Source: Pseudomonas sp. 102515 (lineage in GTDB: Bacteria > Pseudomonadota > Gammaproteobacteria > Pseudomonadales > Pseudomonadaceae). From it: a stretch of DNA of 64,000 bases. Below are positions 27,917-37,186 of this stretch, one piece after another. Each line of letters starts with the position of its first letter. Positions within the stretch are counted from its first letter, which is position 1. Made by a program: the position numbers and the translations under genes. The notes under the pieces were generated by a model, which was not told the DNA's origin, did not search any database, and saw only the letters and a list, made by a program, of their open reading frames with translations. The stretch covers positions 583,884 through 647,883 of the forward strand of contig NZ_JAVHTY010000004.1 in NCBI RefSeq assembly GCF_031085165.1. Reading direction: 5' to 3'.

Positions 27917-29362
27917 GTGACGCAAAGTATCTTCTGGTACGACTTCGAGACCACGGGGATCGATCCACGGCGGGATCGGCCGCTGCAGGTGGCCGGGGTG
28001 CGTACCGATCTGGAGCTCAACGAAATCGAGGCGCCGCTCAACCTGCATTGTCAGCTGAGCGAGGATGTCCTGCCCCATCCCGCGGCCTGCCTGGTCACCG
28101 GTATCCTGCCGGCCACCCTCCAGCGGCTGGGGCTGCGTGAGCGCGACTTCGTCCAGCGTCTCCACGAGGCGTTGCGGCGTCCCAACACCTGCGCGGTCGG
28201 CTACAACAACCTGAGATTCGACGACGAAATGGTACGGCACAGCCTGTACCGCAACTTCCACGATCCCTATGCCCGCGAATGGCAGCAGGGCAACAGTCGC
28301 TGGGATGTGCTCGGCCTGGTCCGGGCGCTCTATGCCTTCCGCCCGGAGAGCCTGAGCTGGCCGCAGGACGCTGAGGGCGTTTCCCTGCGCCTGGACCGTC
28401 TGACCGTCGCCAACGGCATCGAACACGCCCAAGCCCACGACGCCCTGGGGGATGTCCGCGCGACCCTGGCCCTGGCGCGTCTGGTCAAGCAGCGGCAGCC
28501 AAGGCTCTATGACTATCTCTGGACGCAGCGCCAGAAGAAGGCGGCGCTGGCACGCATTCGCCTGCTCGAACCCCTGTTGCACGTCTCCGGACGCTTCAGC
28601 GCCGAACGGCATTTTCTCGCGCCCGTCCTACCGCTGGCCTGGCATCCGGTCAATCGCAACGCGCTGATCGTCTGCGATCTCGGCCTGGCGCCGGAGCCGC
28701 TGCTGGAACTGGATGTCGAGACCCTGCGTGAACGCCTCTATACCCGGCGGGAGGCGCTGGCCGAGGGTGACCTACCGGTGCCGCTGAAGCTGGTACAGAT
28801 CAACAGGTGTCCGATTCTGGCGCCCTTCAACGTCTTGCGCCCTACGGACACGGAGCGGCTGCAATTCGATCTGGCCGCCGTCTGGCGCCGCGTCCGCCAG
28901 TTGCTCGACCAACGTGCGACCTGGCAACCCAAGGTGCAGGCGCTCTATGCCGAGTCCTCCAATTTTGCCACTCAGGAACAGGATGTCGAAGCGAGACTGT
29001 ACGACGGTTTCATCGGCTCCGAAGAACGGCAACTCTGCGAACAAGTTCATCAGTGTCCGGCAGAGCAACTTGGCAGCCGGCCGTGGCCCTTCCAGGATGA
29101 GCGACATCCAGAGTTGTTCTTTCGCTATCGTGCGCGCAACTTTCCCGAGTTGCTGACCGCGGAAGAGGGGGCTCGCTGGCGACAATTCTGTCGGCAGCGC
29201 CTGCTGGGTGAAGAAGGTCAAGGCCATATGACCTGCACGCAGTTCATTACCCTGGCCGAACAACTGCGGCGTGAGGTGGCCATCGAGCGGGTACCGATTC
29301 TCGAGGCTTGGTCCGCCCATGTTCGGGCGCTGATGCAGCGGTTGGATGATCCTGCTGCCTGA
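27917..29362 (+). CDS. sbcB: Exodeoxyribonuclease I SbcB
   Basis: 3'-5' single-strand DNA exonuclease acting in recombination and repair. It has 481 residues from a GTG start preceded by AGGGGAGGG. The DEDDh active site begins with Asp9 and Glu11 (FWYDFETTGIDP); GYNNLRFDDE and HDALGDVRATLAL carry the later acidic and histidine residues. The C-terminal SH3-like and helical extension is of normal length. Divergent from the MoxR operon. Confidence 0.95.
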   Translation: MTQSIFWYDFETTGIDPRRDRPLQVAGVRTDLELNEIEAPLNLHCQLSEDVLPHPAACLVTGILPATLQRLGLRERDFVQRLHEALRRPNTCAVGYNNLRFDDEMVRHSLYRNFHDPYAREWQQGNSRWDVLGLVRALYAFRPESLSWPQDAEGVSLRLDRLTVANGIEHAQAHDALGDVRATLALARLVKQRQPRLYDYLWTQRQKKAALARIRLLEPLLHVSGRFSAERHFLAPVLPLAWHPVNRNALIVCDLGLAPEPLLELDVETLRERLYTRREALAEGDLPVPLKLVQINRCPILAPFNVLRPTDTERLQFDLAAVWRRVRQLLDQRATWQPKVQALYAESSNFATQEQDVEARLYDGFIGSEERQLCEQVHQCPAEQLGSRPWPFQDERHPELFFRYRARNFPELLTAEEGARWRQFCRQRLLGEEGQGHMTCTQFITLAEQLRREVAIERVPILEAWSAHVRALMQRLDDPAA

Positions 29363-29392
29363 AATGGCTAATGACAGATATGGCTCCGCGAC

Positions 29393-29407
29393 GTTTTCTA
29401 ATAGAAA
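29393..29407. repeat. 15-bp perfect palindrome downstream of sbcB
   Basis: TTTTCTA-A-TAGAAAA, a 7-1-7 inverted repeat and AT-rich in a GC-rich surrounding. It lies 31 nt after the sbcB stop. It could be a protein-binding site; nothing else supports a function. Confidence 0.4.
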
Positions 29408-29539
29408 AGGACGTGCACAGCCACGAGTCTCGCGGCCAATGACCGCAGCTTAGGCCGAGAAGGATGTTGCTTGGGCAATAACAAGGCGCTGCGAACGGTC
29501 GCGCCAGCGGAGTATCGAAACCAGTGATCGGCGTTTAGG

Positions 29540-29580
29540 GGTTAGCCGGCTGCGCAACCGGCAGGTTGCGCTAACCGTCT
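29540..29580. repeat. Intergenic inverted repeat with GGTTAG...CTAACC ends
   Basis: Outer arms GGTTA (29540-29544) and TAACC (29572-29576) enclose a perfect inner stem, GCGCAACC (29552-29559) with GGTTGCGC (29564-29571). The ends ggggttag and gctaaccgtctg recur at 48104-48124 in shorter form. The rest of the gap between sbcB and mvaT (29363-29592) shows no gene. Confidence 0.55.
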
Positions 29581-29592
29581 GCCGCGCAGGCA

Positions 29593-29620
29593 AAAAAACG
29601 CCGGCTAGCCGGCGTTTTTT
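29593..29620. terminator. Bidirectional terminator between sbcB and mvaT
   Basis: AAAAAACGCCGGC-TA-GCCGGCGTTTTTT, a near-perfect palindrome with an A-run and a T-run, placed 4 nt past the mvaT stop. It suits termination of mvaT and of read-through from sbcB. Confidence 0.93.
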
Positions 29621-29624
29621 CTGA

Positions 29625-30008
29625 TCAATCCAGCAGCGTTGCCCAGGATTCGACGTCGTCCGAACCCCACTTGGCTTTCCACTCTTTCAGCGTCTTGTGA
29701 TTGCCGCCCTTGGTTTCAATCACTTCGCCATTGTGCGGATTCTTGTATTGCTTAACTTTACGGGCGCGCTTGGGCGTACTGCCACCGCTGGCCTTGGGAG
29801 TGCGGGTCTGGCGTGCGGGCTTGGCTTCAGTGTCGAGAATGCCGATGATGTCACGCAGGGATTTCTGATACTCCCCCATCAGCGAACGGAGTTTCTTTTC
29901 GAATTCCAGCTCGCGCTGCAGTTTGTCGTCCTCTTGCAGCGACTTCAGGCGCTCCTGCAATTCCTTGATGGCTTCTTCGGTCTGACGATATTCATTGATG
30001 AGCGACAT
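29625..30008 (-). CDS. mvaT: H-NS-family xenogeneic silencer MvaT
   Basis: 127-residue nucleoid protein that silences AT-rich DNA. Residues 1-60 form the coiled-coil oligomerisation arm beginning MSLINEYRQTEEAIKELQER. After a basic linker (TPKRARKVKQYKNP) comes the AT-pincer domain with the G-N pair at residues 102-103 and EWKAKWG. It matches MvaT rather than MvaU in length and N terminus. The AT-richer upstream DNA fits the autoregulation known for this family. Confidence 0.96.
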   Translation of the reverse strand: MSLINEYRQTEEAIKELQERLKSLQEDDKLQRELEFEKKLRSLMGEYQKSLRDIIGILDTEAKPARQTRTPKASGGSTPKRARKVKQYKNPHNGEVIETKGGNHKTLKEWKAKWGSDDVESWATLLD

Positions 30009-30308
30009 AAACGGCCTTTGTTCTGAGTGATGCAGAGATGAAAGTCTGGATCGATCATAGATTGGCTATCGGGATAAGTAAACTGCCCGCATGACCGCCC
30101 GATAATTAAGGAGGCATTCGTCGCAACAACGTTCTTGCCAGAAGGCGGGCAACTTTCAGCCGGCCGGCAGTGGAACTTGTCGGCCCTTACTTGTCCTTTG
30201 CAAAGTCTTTACCCTCGCCGTGCAGGCGCGCGCCGTGGCGCCTTGCGCCGCTCGACGCTGCAGGCGACTGCGCCTAGAATGCAGCCCCTTTTCGTTCGAG
30301 GTTGTGCT
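30009..30308. other. 300-nt gap between divergent mvaT and purU
   Basis: No gene seen. The first ~110 nt next to mvaT are AT-richer than the surroundings and probably hold its promoter and MvaT-binding DNA. A TAGAAT hexamer at about 30275 could be the -10 of purU. An AAGGAGG at about 30110 is not followed by an ORF I can support. Confidence 0.5.
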
Positions 30309-31160
30309 ATGCAAACGTTTCGTCTGGTGATCGCCTGTCCGGACGGGGTAGGTATCGTGGCCAAGGTCAGCAACTTCCTGGCGACCTATAACGGCTGGAT
30401 TACCGAAGCGAGTCATCATTCGGATACGGAGAGTGGCTGGTTCTTCATGCGCCATGAGATCCGCGCCGATTCACTGCCCTTCGATCTGGCCGGCTTCCGT
30501 CAGGCCTTCGCGCCCATCGCGCGGGAATTCTCCATGCAGTGGCGAATCACCGATTCGGCCCAGCGCAAGCGCGTGGTGTTGATGGCCAGTCGCGAATCCC
30601 ACTGCCTGGCCGACCTGCTGCACCGCTGGCACAGCGGCGAGTTGGACTGCGAGATCCCCTGCGTCATCTCCAACCACGACACCCTGCGCAGCATGGTCGA
30701 GTGGCACGGCATTCCCTTCTTCCACGTGCCGGTCGATCCCGCCAACAAGCAGCCGGCCTTCGACGAGGTGTCGCGGCTGATCGATCTGCACCAGGCCGAC
30801 ACCGTGGTCCTGGCGCGCTACATGCAGATCCTGCCGCCGGATCTCTGCGCGCGCTATGCCCACCAGGTGATCAACATCCACCACAGCTTCCTGCCGTCCT
30901 TCGTCGGCGCCAAGCCCTACCACCAGGCTTCGCAGCGTGGCGTGAAGCTGATCGGCGCCACCTGCCACTACGTGACCGAAGAGCTGGATGCCGGCCCGAT
31001 CATCGAGCAGGACGTGGAGCGCGTCAGCCACAGAGACAATGTCGAGGACATGGTGCGGCTGGGCAAGGACGTCGAGAAGATGGTGCTGTCCCGTGGTCTG
31101 AGATACCACCTGCAAGAGCGGGTCATGGTCCATGGCAACAAGACCGTCATCTTCGACTGA
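30309..31160 (+). CDS. purU: Formyltetrahydrofolate deformylase PurU
   Basis: Hydrolyses 10-formyl-THF to THF and formate, balancing one-carbon pools and feeding PurT. ATG 30309 gives 283 residues starting MQTFRLVIACPDGVGIVAKV; the frame is open further upstream but the N-terminal ACT domain begins here. The formyltransferase-type core has NIHHSFLPSFVGAKPYHQA and HYVTEELDAGPIIEQD with the catalytic Asn, His and Asp. Same neighbourhood with mvaT and sbcB as in other pseudomonads. Confidence 0.95.
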   Translation: MQTFRLVIACPDGVGIVAKVSNFLATYNGWITEASHHSDTESGWFFMRHEIRADSLPFDLAGFRQAFAPIAREFSMQWRITDSAQRKRVVLMASRESHCLADLLHRWHSGELDCEIPCVISNHDTLRSMVEWHGIPFFHVPVDPANKQPAFDEVSRLIDLHQADTVVLARYMQILPPDLCARYAHQVINIHHSFLPSFVGAKPYHQASQRGVKLIGATCHYVTEELDAGPIIEQDVERVSHRDNVEDMVRLGKDVEKMVLSRGLRYHLQERVMVHGNKTVIFD

Positions 31161-31173
31161 CAGGGTCTCCCCA

Positions 31174-31365
31174 GTGACTGCTCCCGGTACCGCGGAGCAG
31201 CCACCGCGTCTGGGCGAGGGTTGCCTGGCCCGCTATGACCTGCAGGCCATGACGACAGAAGGCGGCGCCGACTTCAGTGCTGCCGCTGCGCTCTGGCGGC
31301 ACCTGCAGGCACGGCAAGAGCACGGGGGCGCCAGCAGGGATACGGACTCGACTCAGCTGTCCTGA
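31174..31365 (+). CDS. Short hypothetical ORF after purU
   Basis: A GTG-started 63-codon frame 13 nt after purU, with third-position GC in line with real genes of the window. The product (MTAPGTAEQPPRLGEG onward) is not recognised and has no membrane segment. Its end overlaps the convergent small gene by 13 nt. It may be a chance frame. Confidence 0.25.
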   Translation: MTAPGTAEQPPRLGEGCLARYDLQAMTTEGGADFSAAAALWRHLQARQEHGGASRDTDSTQLS

Positions 31366-31574
31366 GCGGTGGACTCGGCGCTGGTCTTGGCCTTGAGATC
31401 GGCGATCTTGCGTACCTCGGAGGCGAACACCTCGTCCTGCACGGTCGGCCGTTTCTTCCAGGGTTTGCGGTCGGGCTTGGGTTGAGCGGCGTAGGTGACG
31501 ATTTCGCCACCGTAGACATCCTGATAGCGCTGGGCCTGGCGTTCCAGTTCAGCGCGAAGTTGATCTTTGGTCAC
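31353..31574 (-). CDS. Conserved-looking 73-residue hypothetical protein
   Basis: A highly charged, probably soluble 73-residue protein: MTKDQLRAELERQAQRYQDV, then a basic KPDRKPWKKRP stretch and an acidic-helical end. ATG start; no family recognised and no motif suggesting activity. It is a separate minus-strand unit between purU and nadC. Confidence 0.6.
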   Translation of the reverse strand: MTKDQLRAELERQAQRYQDVYGGEIVTYAAQPKPDRKPWKKRPTVQDEVFASEVRKIADLKAKTSAESTAQDS

Positions 31575-31692
31575 GGGTTCGATCTTGTTCGAGTGTCGCG
31601 AGAGGCGAGCGGTCGTCAGGACCGCTCGAAGCCGGTGCGCAATGGGCGCGGCTGCGGAGTCTAGCCGCCGCGAGGCCCTTTGCCTATCCTGC

Positions 31693-32541
31693 TCAGTTCA
31701 GGATGCGCATGGACAGGTCGACGGCCTTGACGTCCTTGGTCAGGGTGCCGATGGAGATGTAGTCGACACCGGTCTGGGCGATGCCGAGCAGGGTGTCCTG
31801 GTTGACGCCTCCCGAGGCCTCCAGCTTGGCCCGGCCCGCGGTCAGGGCCACCGCCGTGCGCATGTCGGCCAGGCTCAGCTCGTCCAGCATGACGATGTCC
31901 GCCCCAGCGCTCAGGGCTTGTTCCAGCTCGCGCAGGTTTTCCACCTCGACTTCCACCGGACGCCCTGGCGCCAGTTGCCGGGCGGCGGCCACGGCCTGGG
32001 CGATGCCACCACAGGCGGCGATGTGGTTTTCCTTGATCAGGAAGGCGTCGAACAGCCCGATCCGATGGTTGTAGCAGCCGCCGCAGGTGACCGCGTATTT
32101 CTGGGCGCGGCGCAGGCCGGGCAGGGTCTTGCGGGTATCCAGCAATCGCACGGCGGTGTCCTGCACCAGATCGGCATAGTGACGGCAGCGGGTGGCGGTG
32201 CCGGACAGCAGCTGCAGGAAGTTCAGGGCGCTGCGCTCGCCGGTGAGCAGGGCGCGCGCGGGACCCTGGAGTTCGAACAGCACCTGGTCCGGCGCGACCC
32301 GCTCGCCATCGGCCACCTGCCAGCGGACCTCCACCGCGGGATCCAGCACCCGGAATACCTCGTCGACCCAGGCCGTCCCCGCCACCACCGCGGCGTCGCG
32401 GGTGATGATCCGCGCCCGGGCCTGTTGATGAGCGGGGATCAGACCCGCCGTGAGGTCGCCACTGCCGACGTCTTCGCGCAGCGCGGCGGCGACATTGTCG
32501 GTGATGACCTGGGCGAGATCGGCAGGGATGGCGCTGGACAT
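31693..32541 (-). CDS. nadC: Quinolinate phosphoribosyltransferase NadC
   Basis: Converts quinolinate and PRPP to nicotinate mononucleotide in NAD synthesis. 282 residues. The PRPP/quinolinate site signatures are [50 protein letters not shown] and [12 protein letters not shown] 32541 starts [21 protein letters not shown]. Divergent from the DUF1631 gene, the same pairing as in P. aeruginosa and P. putida as I recall them. Confidence 0.96.
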   Translation of the reverse strand: MSSAIPADLAQVITDNVAAALREDVGSGDLTAGLIPAHQQARARIITRDAAVVAGTAWVDEVFRVLDPAVEVRWQVADGERVAPDQVLFELQGPARALLTGERSALNFLQLLSGTATRCRHYADLVQDTAVRLLDTRKTLPGLRRAQKYAVTCGGCYNHRIGLFDAFLIKENHIAACGGIAQAVAAARQLAPGRPVEVEVENLRELEQALSAGADIVMLDELSLADMRTAVALTAGRAKLEASGGVNQDTLLGIAQTGVDYISIGTLTKDVKAVDLSMRILN

Positions 32542-32826
32542 GAAAAGACTCCGAGAGGGGCTGCGGGAGGCGAGCGGGCAACTTTAGGGCAGGTTGACGA
32601 TCTGAGATAGACAACGTTGAATTATTTGAAGGGCAGGCACTGACTGACAGGTGCCTTGTGAACCCTGTCATGTACTGTGCAGATGCCGATTGGTCGATGC
32701 CTTAGCAGAGCAAATAATGGCACATCGACAACGTTTCACCTCGCGGCCAGGGCGGCCAACGTTGTTCAATGCTCCTGTAGTGGAACGCGATTCAGCCGAA
32801 CGCAAGAACGGTTGTGGGAGGCGGTG

Positions 32827-35013
32827 GTGCAGAACGACGTAAACGTAGTTCATTTCAAGGCGCTCGGGGAGTCTTCTTCCCGATTGCCCGCAGTGCTTTT
32901 GCCGGTCAGGGATCGCGCCGCTCAGCGACTCAATGCCTCCTTGCAGCAGCTGTTCGACAACGCCGACGATGCACTGTTTGAAATGGCGGATCGGGCTGGC
33001 AGCAACCAGGAACAAAGTCTCTACTTCGAAGCGATGCGCGACCTGCGACTCAGACGCAAGAGCATTGAGCGCAGTTTTCTCCAGCAGTATTTCGAGCGCT
33101 TCGCGGCGCTGAACAACCTGGTCGGCAGCAAGCCGGAAATGCGCTTGGACAGCGTCTCCTACGAAGACCTCAGCCTGGTGCAGAACGATGCGCTGGAAGA
33201 GAGCGTCGCCGTGGACACCATGGTGGCCAAGGCGCTCAGCAACAACGCCATGGCCATCAGCCACCTGACCATCAGGTTCAATACCCAGCTGTCGAGCAAG
33301 CTGGACGACTCGACCCATCCGCTGGGGCCGCGGCGACTGTGCGAGGCCTTCGTCGAGGCCTGTCGCGATCTCGATACCGACATCAAGGTCAAGCTGATCA
33401 TCTACAAGCTGTTCGAGCGCTTCGTGCTCAACGGTCTGGGTCAGCTGTATGCGGAATCCAATCGTCAGCTGGTCGATGCGGGCGTACTGCCCCAGCTCAA
33501 GGCCATTCCCCAGCAGGTGCCGAGTCGCTCGGCCAAGGGCTACAGCGGACGCACGCCGGCTCACGTCAACGGCGAGGACGAGGGCCAGGAGCTCTTCGGC
33601 ACCCTGCAGGGCCTCCTGGCCCAGCTGCGGACGCCGACCAGTGCGGCCCTGGGGGGCGCAATGGCCGCGGATGAAGGCGCCGCGAACGGTGATGGCCAGG
33701 TCATCACCAGCTATGACCTCATGCGCTTGCTGTCCCATCTGCAGCAGCAGATCTCCAGCCAGTCCCTGGATGGCTACGACCTCAAGGCACAGCTGGGGGT
33801 GGCCCTGGGCCGCATCAGCGAGCGCTCGGGTCGAAAGCGCGTGGTGGGGCAGGTCGACGAAGACGTCATCAACCTGGTGGCGATGCTGTTCGAATTCATT
33901 CTCGACGACCTCACCCTGCCGGACTCGCTCAAGGCGCTGATCGCCCGCCTGCAGATTCCCATGCTCAAGGTCGCGGTCCTCGACAAGACCTTTTTCAGCC
34001 GTGGCAGCCATCCGGCCCGGCGGTTGCTCAACGAGATCGCTGCCGCTTCCCTGGGCTGGGGCGAGCAGAGCGATCTGCAGCGCGACGGCCTCTATCAGAA
34101 GATCGAGCAGATCGTGCAGCGCCTGCTGTCCGACTTCGTCGACGATCCGGAGATCTTCGCCGAGCTGCTGGCCGACTTCATGGCCTACGTCAGCGATGAA
34201 CAGCGGCGCAGCGAGCTGCTCGAACAACGCACCCGCGATGCCGAGGAAGGCCGGGCGCGCGCCGAGATCGCTCGGCTGCAGGTCGAGCACGTCCTCAGTC
34301 AGCGCCTGCAGGAACACCAGCTGCCAGCCGCGGTGCAGCGCGTCCTGCGCGAGGCCTGGAGCCAGGTGCTGCTACTGACCTGCCTGAAGCAGGGCTATGA
34401 TTCCAGCGAATGGCGCGCAGCGCTCAAGACCATGGACGATCTGATCTGGAGCATCCAGCCGCACCACGACGTGGCGTCGCGTCAGCGCCTGCTGGAGATG
34501 GTTCCCGGTTTGCTCAAGGCACTGCGGGAAGGCCTCGCCAGTGCGGCCTTCGATCCCTTCTCCACCTCCGAATTCTTCACCGAACTCGAGTCCCTGCACG
34601 TCCAGACCTTTCAGCAGACCCGTCCCGAACTGGCGGATGCGCCGGCGGATAAGGAGGTCGCGGTACCGACAGCGGCGCCCGCTGACGAACCCTTCGAGGT
34701 GCCGAGTGCAGGTGAGCGGATCACCGGGCTGACCAGCGATTCCCTGGAGTGGGTGGATGCCCTCTCGGTGGGCGCCTGGTTGGAGATTCAGGACATCGAG
34801 CAGAAGCTGCGCTGCAAGCTGGCTGCGGTCATCCGACCCATGGGTCGTCTGGTGTTCGTCAATCGGACCGGCATGAAGGTGCTGGATCGCACCCGTGAGG
34901 AACTGGCGCTGGATTACCAGGAAGGTCGGGTACGGCTGCTGGACGATGCCCTGCTGTTCGACCGGGCCATGACCTCGGTGATCGGCAACCTCCGGGGCCA
35001 GTCATCGTCCTGA
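32827..35013 (+). CDS. DUF1631 family protein
   Basis: A large cytoplasmic protein. I chose GTG 32827 because GGGAGG (32816-32821) stands 5 nt upstream; this gives 728 residues. The frame is open to 32677, but that extension is Cys/Ser-rich and not family-like. Most of the protein is helical, and the last ~90 residues (GAWLEIQDIEQKLRCKLAAV, LVFVNRTGMKVLDRT, ELALDYQEGRVRLLDD) are the conserved DUF1631 end, which is PilZ-like in appearance. Older databases label the family thymidine phosphorylase without good reason. Function unknown. Confidence 0.85.
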   Translation: MQNDVNVVHFKALGESSSRLPAVLLPVRDRAAQRLNASLQQLFDNADDALFEMADRAGSNQEQSLYFEAMRDLRLRRKSIERSFLQQYFERFAALNNLVGSKPEMRLDSVSYEDLSLVQNDALEESVAVDTMVAKALSNNAMAISHLTIRFNTQLSSKLDDSTHPLGPRRLCEAFVEACRDLDTDIKVKLIIYKLFERFVLNGLGQLYAESNRQLVDAGVLPQLKAIPQQVPSRSAKGYSGRTPAHVNGEDEGQELFGTLQGLLAQLRTPTSAALGGAMAADEGAANGDGQVITSYDLMRLLSHLQQQISSQSLDGYDLKAQLGVALGRISERSGRKRVVGQVDEDVINLVAMLFEFILDDLTLPDSLKALIARLQIPMLKVAVLDKTFFSRGSHPARRLLNEIAAASLGWGEQSDLQRDGLYQKIEQIVQRLLSDFVDDPEIFAELLADFMAYVSDEQRRSELLEQRTRDAEEGRARAEIARLQVEHVLSQRLQEHQLPAAVQRVLREAWSQVLLLTCLKQGYDSSEWRAALKTMDDLIWSIQPHHDVASRQRLLEMVPGLLKALREGLASAAFDPFSTSEFFTELESLHVQTFQQTRPELADAPADKEVAVPTAAPADEPFEVPSAGERITGLTSDSLEWVDALSVGAWLEIQDIEQKLRCKLAAVIRPMGRLVFVNRTGMKVLDRTREELALDYQEGRVRLLDDALLFDRAMTSVIGNLRGQSSS

Positions 35014-35029
35014 GTGTTCTGCGCAAAGC

Positions 35030-35057
35030 AAAAAGCCGTCCCCGGGGACGGCTTTTT
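35030..35057. terminator. Bidirectional terminator between the DUF1631 gene and ndh
   Basis: AAAAAGCCGTCCCC/GGGGACGGCTTTTT is a perfect 28-bp palindrome between two convergent genes, with A-run and T-run ends serving both strands. Confidence 0.93.
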
Positions 35058-35075
35058 CATGCCTGAGCCAGAGGC

Positions 35076-36368
35076 CTAGTGCAGCTTCAGACGCGGCTCG
35101 GTCTTGCGTCTCAGGTGATCGCCGGCAAACAGCGCCAGGGCACGGAGCGGGCCATAGAGGGCGACCTGGTGCATCCGGTACAGCGAGACATAGAAGGTCC
35201 GCGCCAGCCAGCCTTCCAGGGTCAGGCTGCCCAGGGCGCCGCCCATGAGATTGCCCACCGCGCTGAAGCGCGACAGGGAGATCAGCGAGCCGTAGTCCTT
35301 GTAGACGTAGTCGGGCAGCGGCTTGCCTTCCAGGCGCGCCTTGAAGGTCTTGACCAGCAAGGAGGCCTGCTGGTGGGCGGACTGTGCACGAGGCGGGACG
35401 GTGCGGGTATCGCCGGGCGTCAGGGGGCAGGCCGCGCAATCACCCAGGGCGAAGACGTTCGGGTCACGGGTGGTCTGCAGCGTCGAGTTGACCACCAGTT
35501 GGTTGATGCGATTGGTCTCGAGGCCCGCCAGGTCCTTGAGAAAGGCGGGCGCACGGATACCGGCGGCCCAGACCTTGAGACTGGCCGGAACGAATTCGCC
35601 CGCGGTCTGCAGGCCGTCGGCGCGGACTTCCTTGACCGCCGAACCGGTCAGCACCCGCACGCCGAGCTTCTCCAGGGTGCGGTGCGCCTGGCCGGCGATG
35701 CGCTCGGGCAACGCCGGGAGGATGCGCGGACCGGCTTCGACCAGGGTGATGCGCAGGTCTTCGGGGCGGATGCGGTCCATGCCGTAGGCCTGCAGCTCTT
35801 CGGCGGCGTTGCGCAATTCGGCCGCCAGTTCCACGCCGGTGGCACCGGCGCCGACGATCGCCACCTCGATGAATTCACCCGGCTGTTCGCTGACATGGGC
35901 GCGCAGGTAGTGTGTCAGCAGCTTGCGGTGGAAGCGTTCGGCCTGGGCCCGGGTGTCGAGGAAGATGCAGTTTTCCGCGGCGCCCGGCGTGCCGAAATCG
36001 TTGGTGGTACTGCCGATGGCCAGTACCAGGGAGTCATAGCCGATCTCCCGTTCCGGGACCAGGACGGCGCCGTCGTCCTCGATGGCGGCCAGCTGCACCT
36101 TGCGGCGCTCGCGATCCAGGCCGGTCATGCGTCCGAGCTGGAATTCGAAGTGGTTCCACTTGGCCTGGGCGACATAGCTCAGTTCGTCTTCGGTGGAGTT
36201 GAGGGAGCCGGCGGCCACCTCATGCAGCAGCGGTTTCCACAGGTGGGTGGCGTTGGCGTCGATCAGCACGATCTGCGCCTGGTCGCGCTTGCCCAGGCTA
36301 CGGCCCAGGCGGGTAGCCAGTTCCAGGCCGCCGGCGCCGCCGCCGACGATAACGATGCGATGGGTCAT
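35076..36368 (-). CDS. ndh: Type II NADH dehydrogenase Ndh
   Basis: Single-subunit, non-proton-pumping NADH:quinone oxidoreductase on the inner face of the membrane. 430 residues from ATG 36368 (MTHRIVIVGGGAGGLELATR). FAD loop GGGAGG near residue 10, NAD loop VGAGATGVELAAEL near the middle, and the FALGDCA motif for FAD. The C-terminal ~40 residues (TFYVSLYRMHQVALYGPLRAL) form the membrane-association part. A start at 36377 would add three residues. Confidence 0.94.
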   Translation of the reverse strand: MTHRIVIVGGGAGGLELATRLGRSLGKRDQAQIVLIDANATHLWKPLLHEVAAGSLNSTEDELSYVAQAKWNHFEFQLGRMTGLDRERRKVQLAAIEDDGAVLVPEREIGYDSLVLAIGSTTNDFGTPGAAENCIFLDTRAQAERFHRKLLTHYLRAHVSEQPGEFIEVAIVGAGATGVELAAELRNAAEELQAYGMDRIRPEDLRITLVEAGPRILPALPERIAGQAHRTLEKLGVRVLTGSAVKEVRADGLQTAGEFVPASLKVWAAGIRAPAFLKDLAGLETNRINQLVVNSTLQTTRDPNVFALGDCAACPLTPGDTRTVPPRAQSAHQQASLLVKTFKARLEGKPLPDYVYKDYGSLISLSRFSAVGNLMGGALGSLTLEGWLARTFYVSLYRMHQVALYGPLRALALFAGDHLRRKTEPRLKLH

Positions 36369-36624
36369 GGAGAGCACTCATAGAGAAGGAAGGCGTAAGC
36401 CGGACCGGGCGCGTCGCCGCATGCGGGCGCAGTCCCGGGCCGGTGGAAATCTGGGGTCGTCGAAGCGCGCGAGCGTCGAGACATCTAGCAAGGAAGATGG
36501 GCGAAAGGTCGTGACTTTCAAGGGAAGCGGCCTGCATCTGCTCTGGCGGGGACGTCCGCGGCGACGAGAGGTAGCGCTAGTTTAACCGGGCTGACTCGGC
36601 CATTCGACCCTGGAGAAACTGGGG

Positions 36625-37104
36625 TCAATCCAGGACCTCCAGCCGATCGCCCAGGCGGATGATGCCGCTTTCCAGGACCCGGGCCGTGAGACCGCCGTGG
36701 CCGCGCATGGCCTGGAAGGTTCCTGGCCCGAGGCGTTCTTCCAGGCGCGCACAGGGCTGGCACCAGCCGGTGGTCTCCAGCACCGCCTGGCCGATGCGAA
36801 AGCGCCGGTTCTTCAGGCTGAACAGATTGATGCCGGCGATGGCCAGGTTACGGCGCAGATCGGCGGGTACGATCGTCTTGCCGATCAGCGCGGCCACCAC
36901 CGGCAGGTGTTCCCACTGGATCAGGGTGACCTGGCGCTGGTTGCGCGGGGTAGGACGGGCGTGATCGCCGGTCAGGCCGGCGTCACGCCGGGCCTCCACC
37001 GCGTCGATCTCGACCATGGAGGCACGTGAGGTGGGTCGCACGCCGATCCAGCGCACCTCGCCGGACTGGGGGGCCTGGGCGAGCAGTTCTTTGAGCGGGA
37101 TCAT
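36625..37104 (-). CDS. MOSC-domain protein
   Basis: A 159-residue single MOSC domain, the fold that handles molybdenum-cofactor sulfur transfer. ATG 37104 gives MIPLKELLAQAPQSGEVRWI; upstream extension in frame is not supported. The conserved cysteine region is TTGWCQPCARLEERLGPG, with a C-x-x-C pair. Stand-alone MOSC proteins can take part in reduction of N-hydroxylated compounds, but the substrate here is unknown. The preceding 247-nt gap to ndh (36378-36624) shows no gene. Confidence 0.85.
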   Translation of the reverse strand: MIPLKELLAQAPQSGEVRWIGVRPTSRASMVEIDAVEARRDAGLTGDHARPTPRNQRQVTLIQWEHLPVVAALIGKTIVPADLRRNLAIAGINLFSLKNRRFRIGQAVLETTGWCQPCARLEERLGPGTFQAMRGHGGLTARVLESGIIRLGDRLEVLD

Positions 37105-37186
37105 GGGCTCCTCGACGCGATGGTGGTGCCAATCCGAGCGGTAGGGCAGGATAGCGGCCTCGATAGACCTTTCAAGAGAGGATGCC

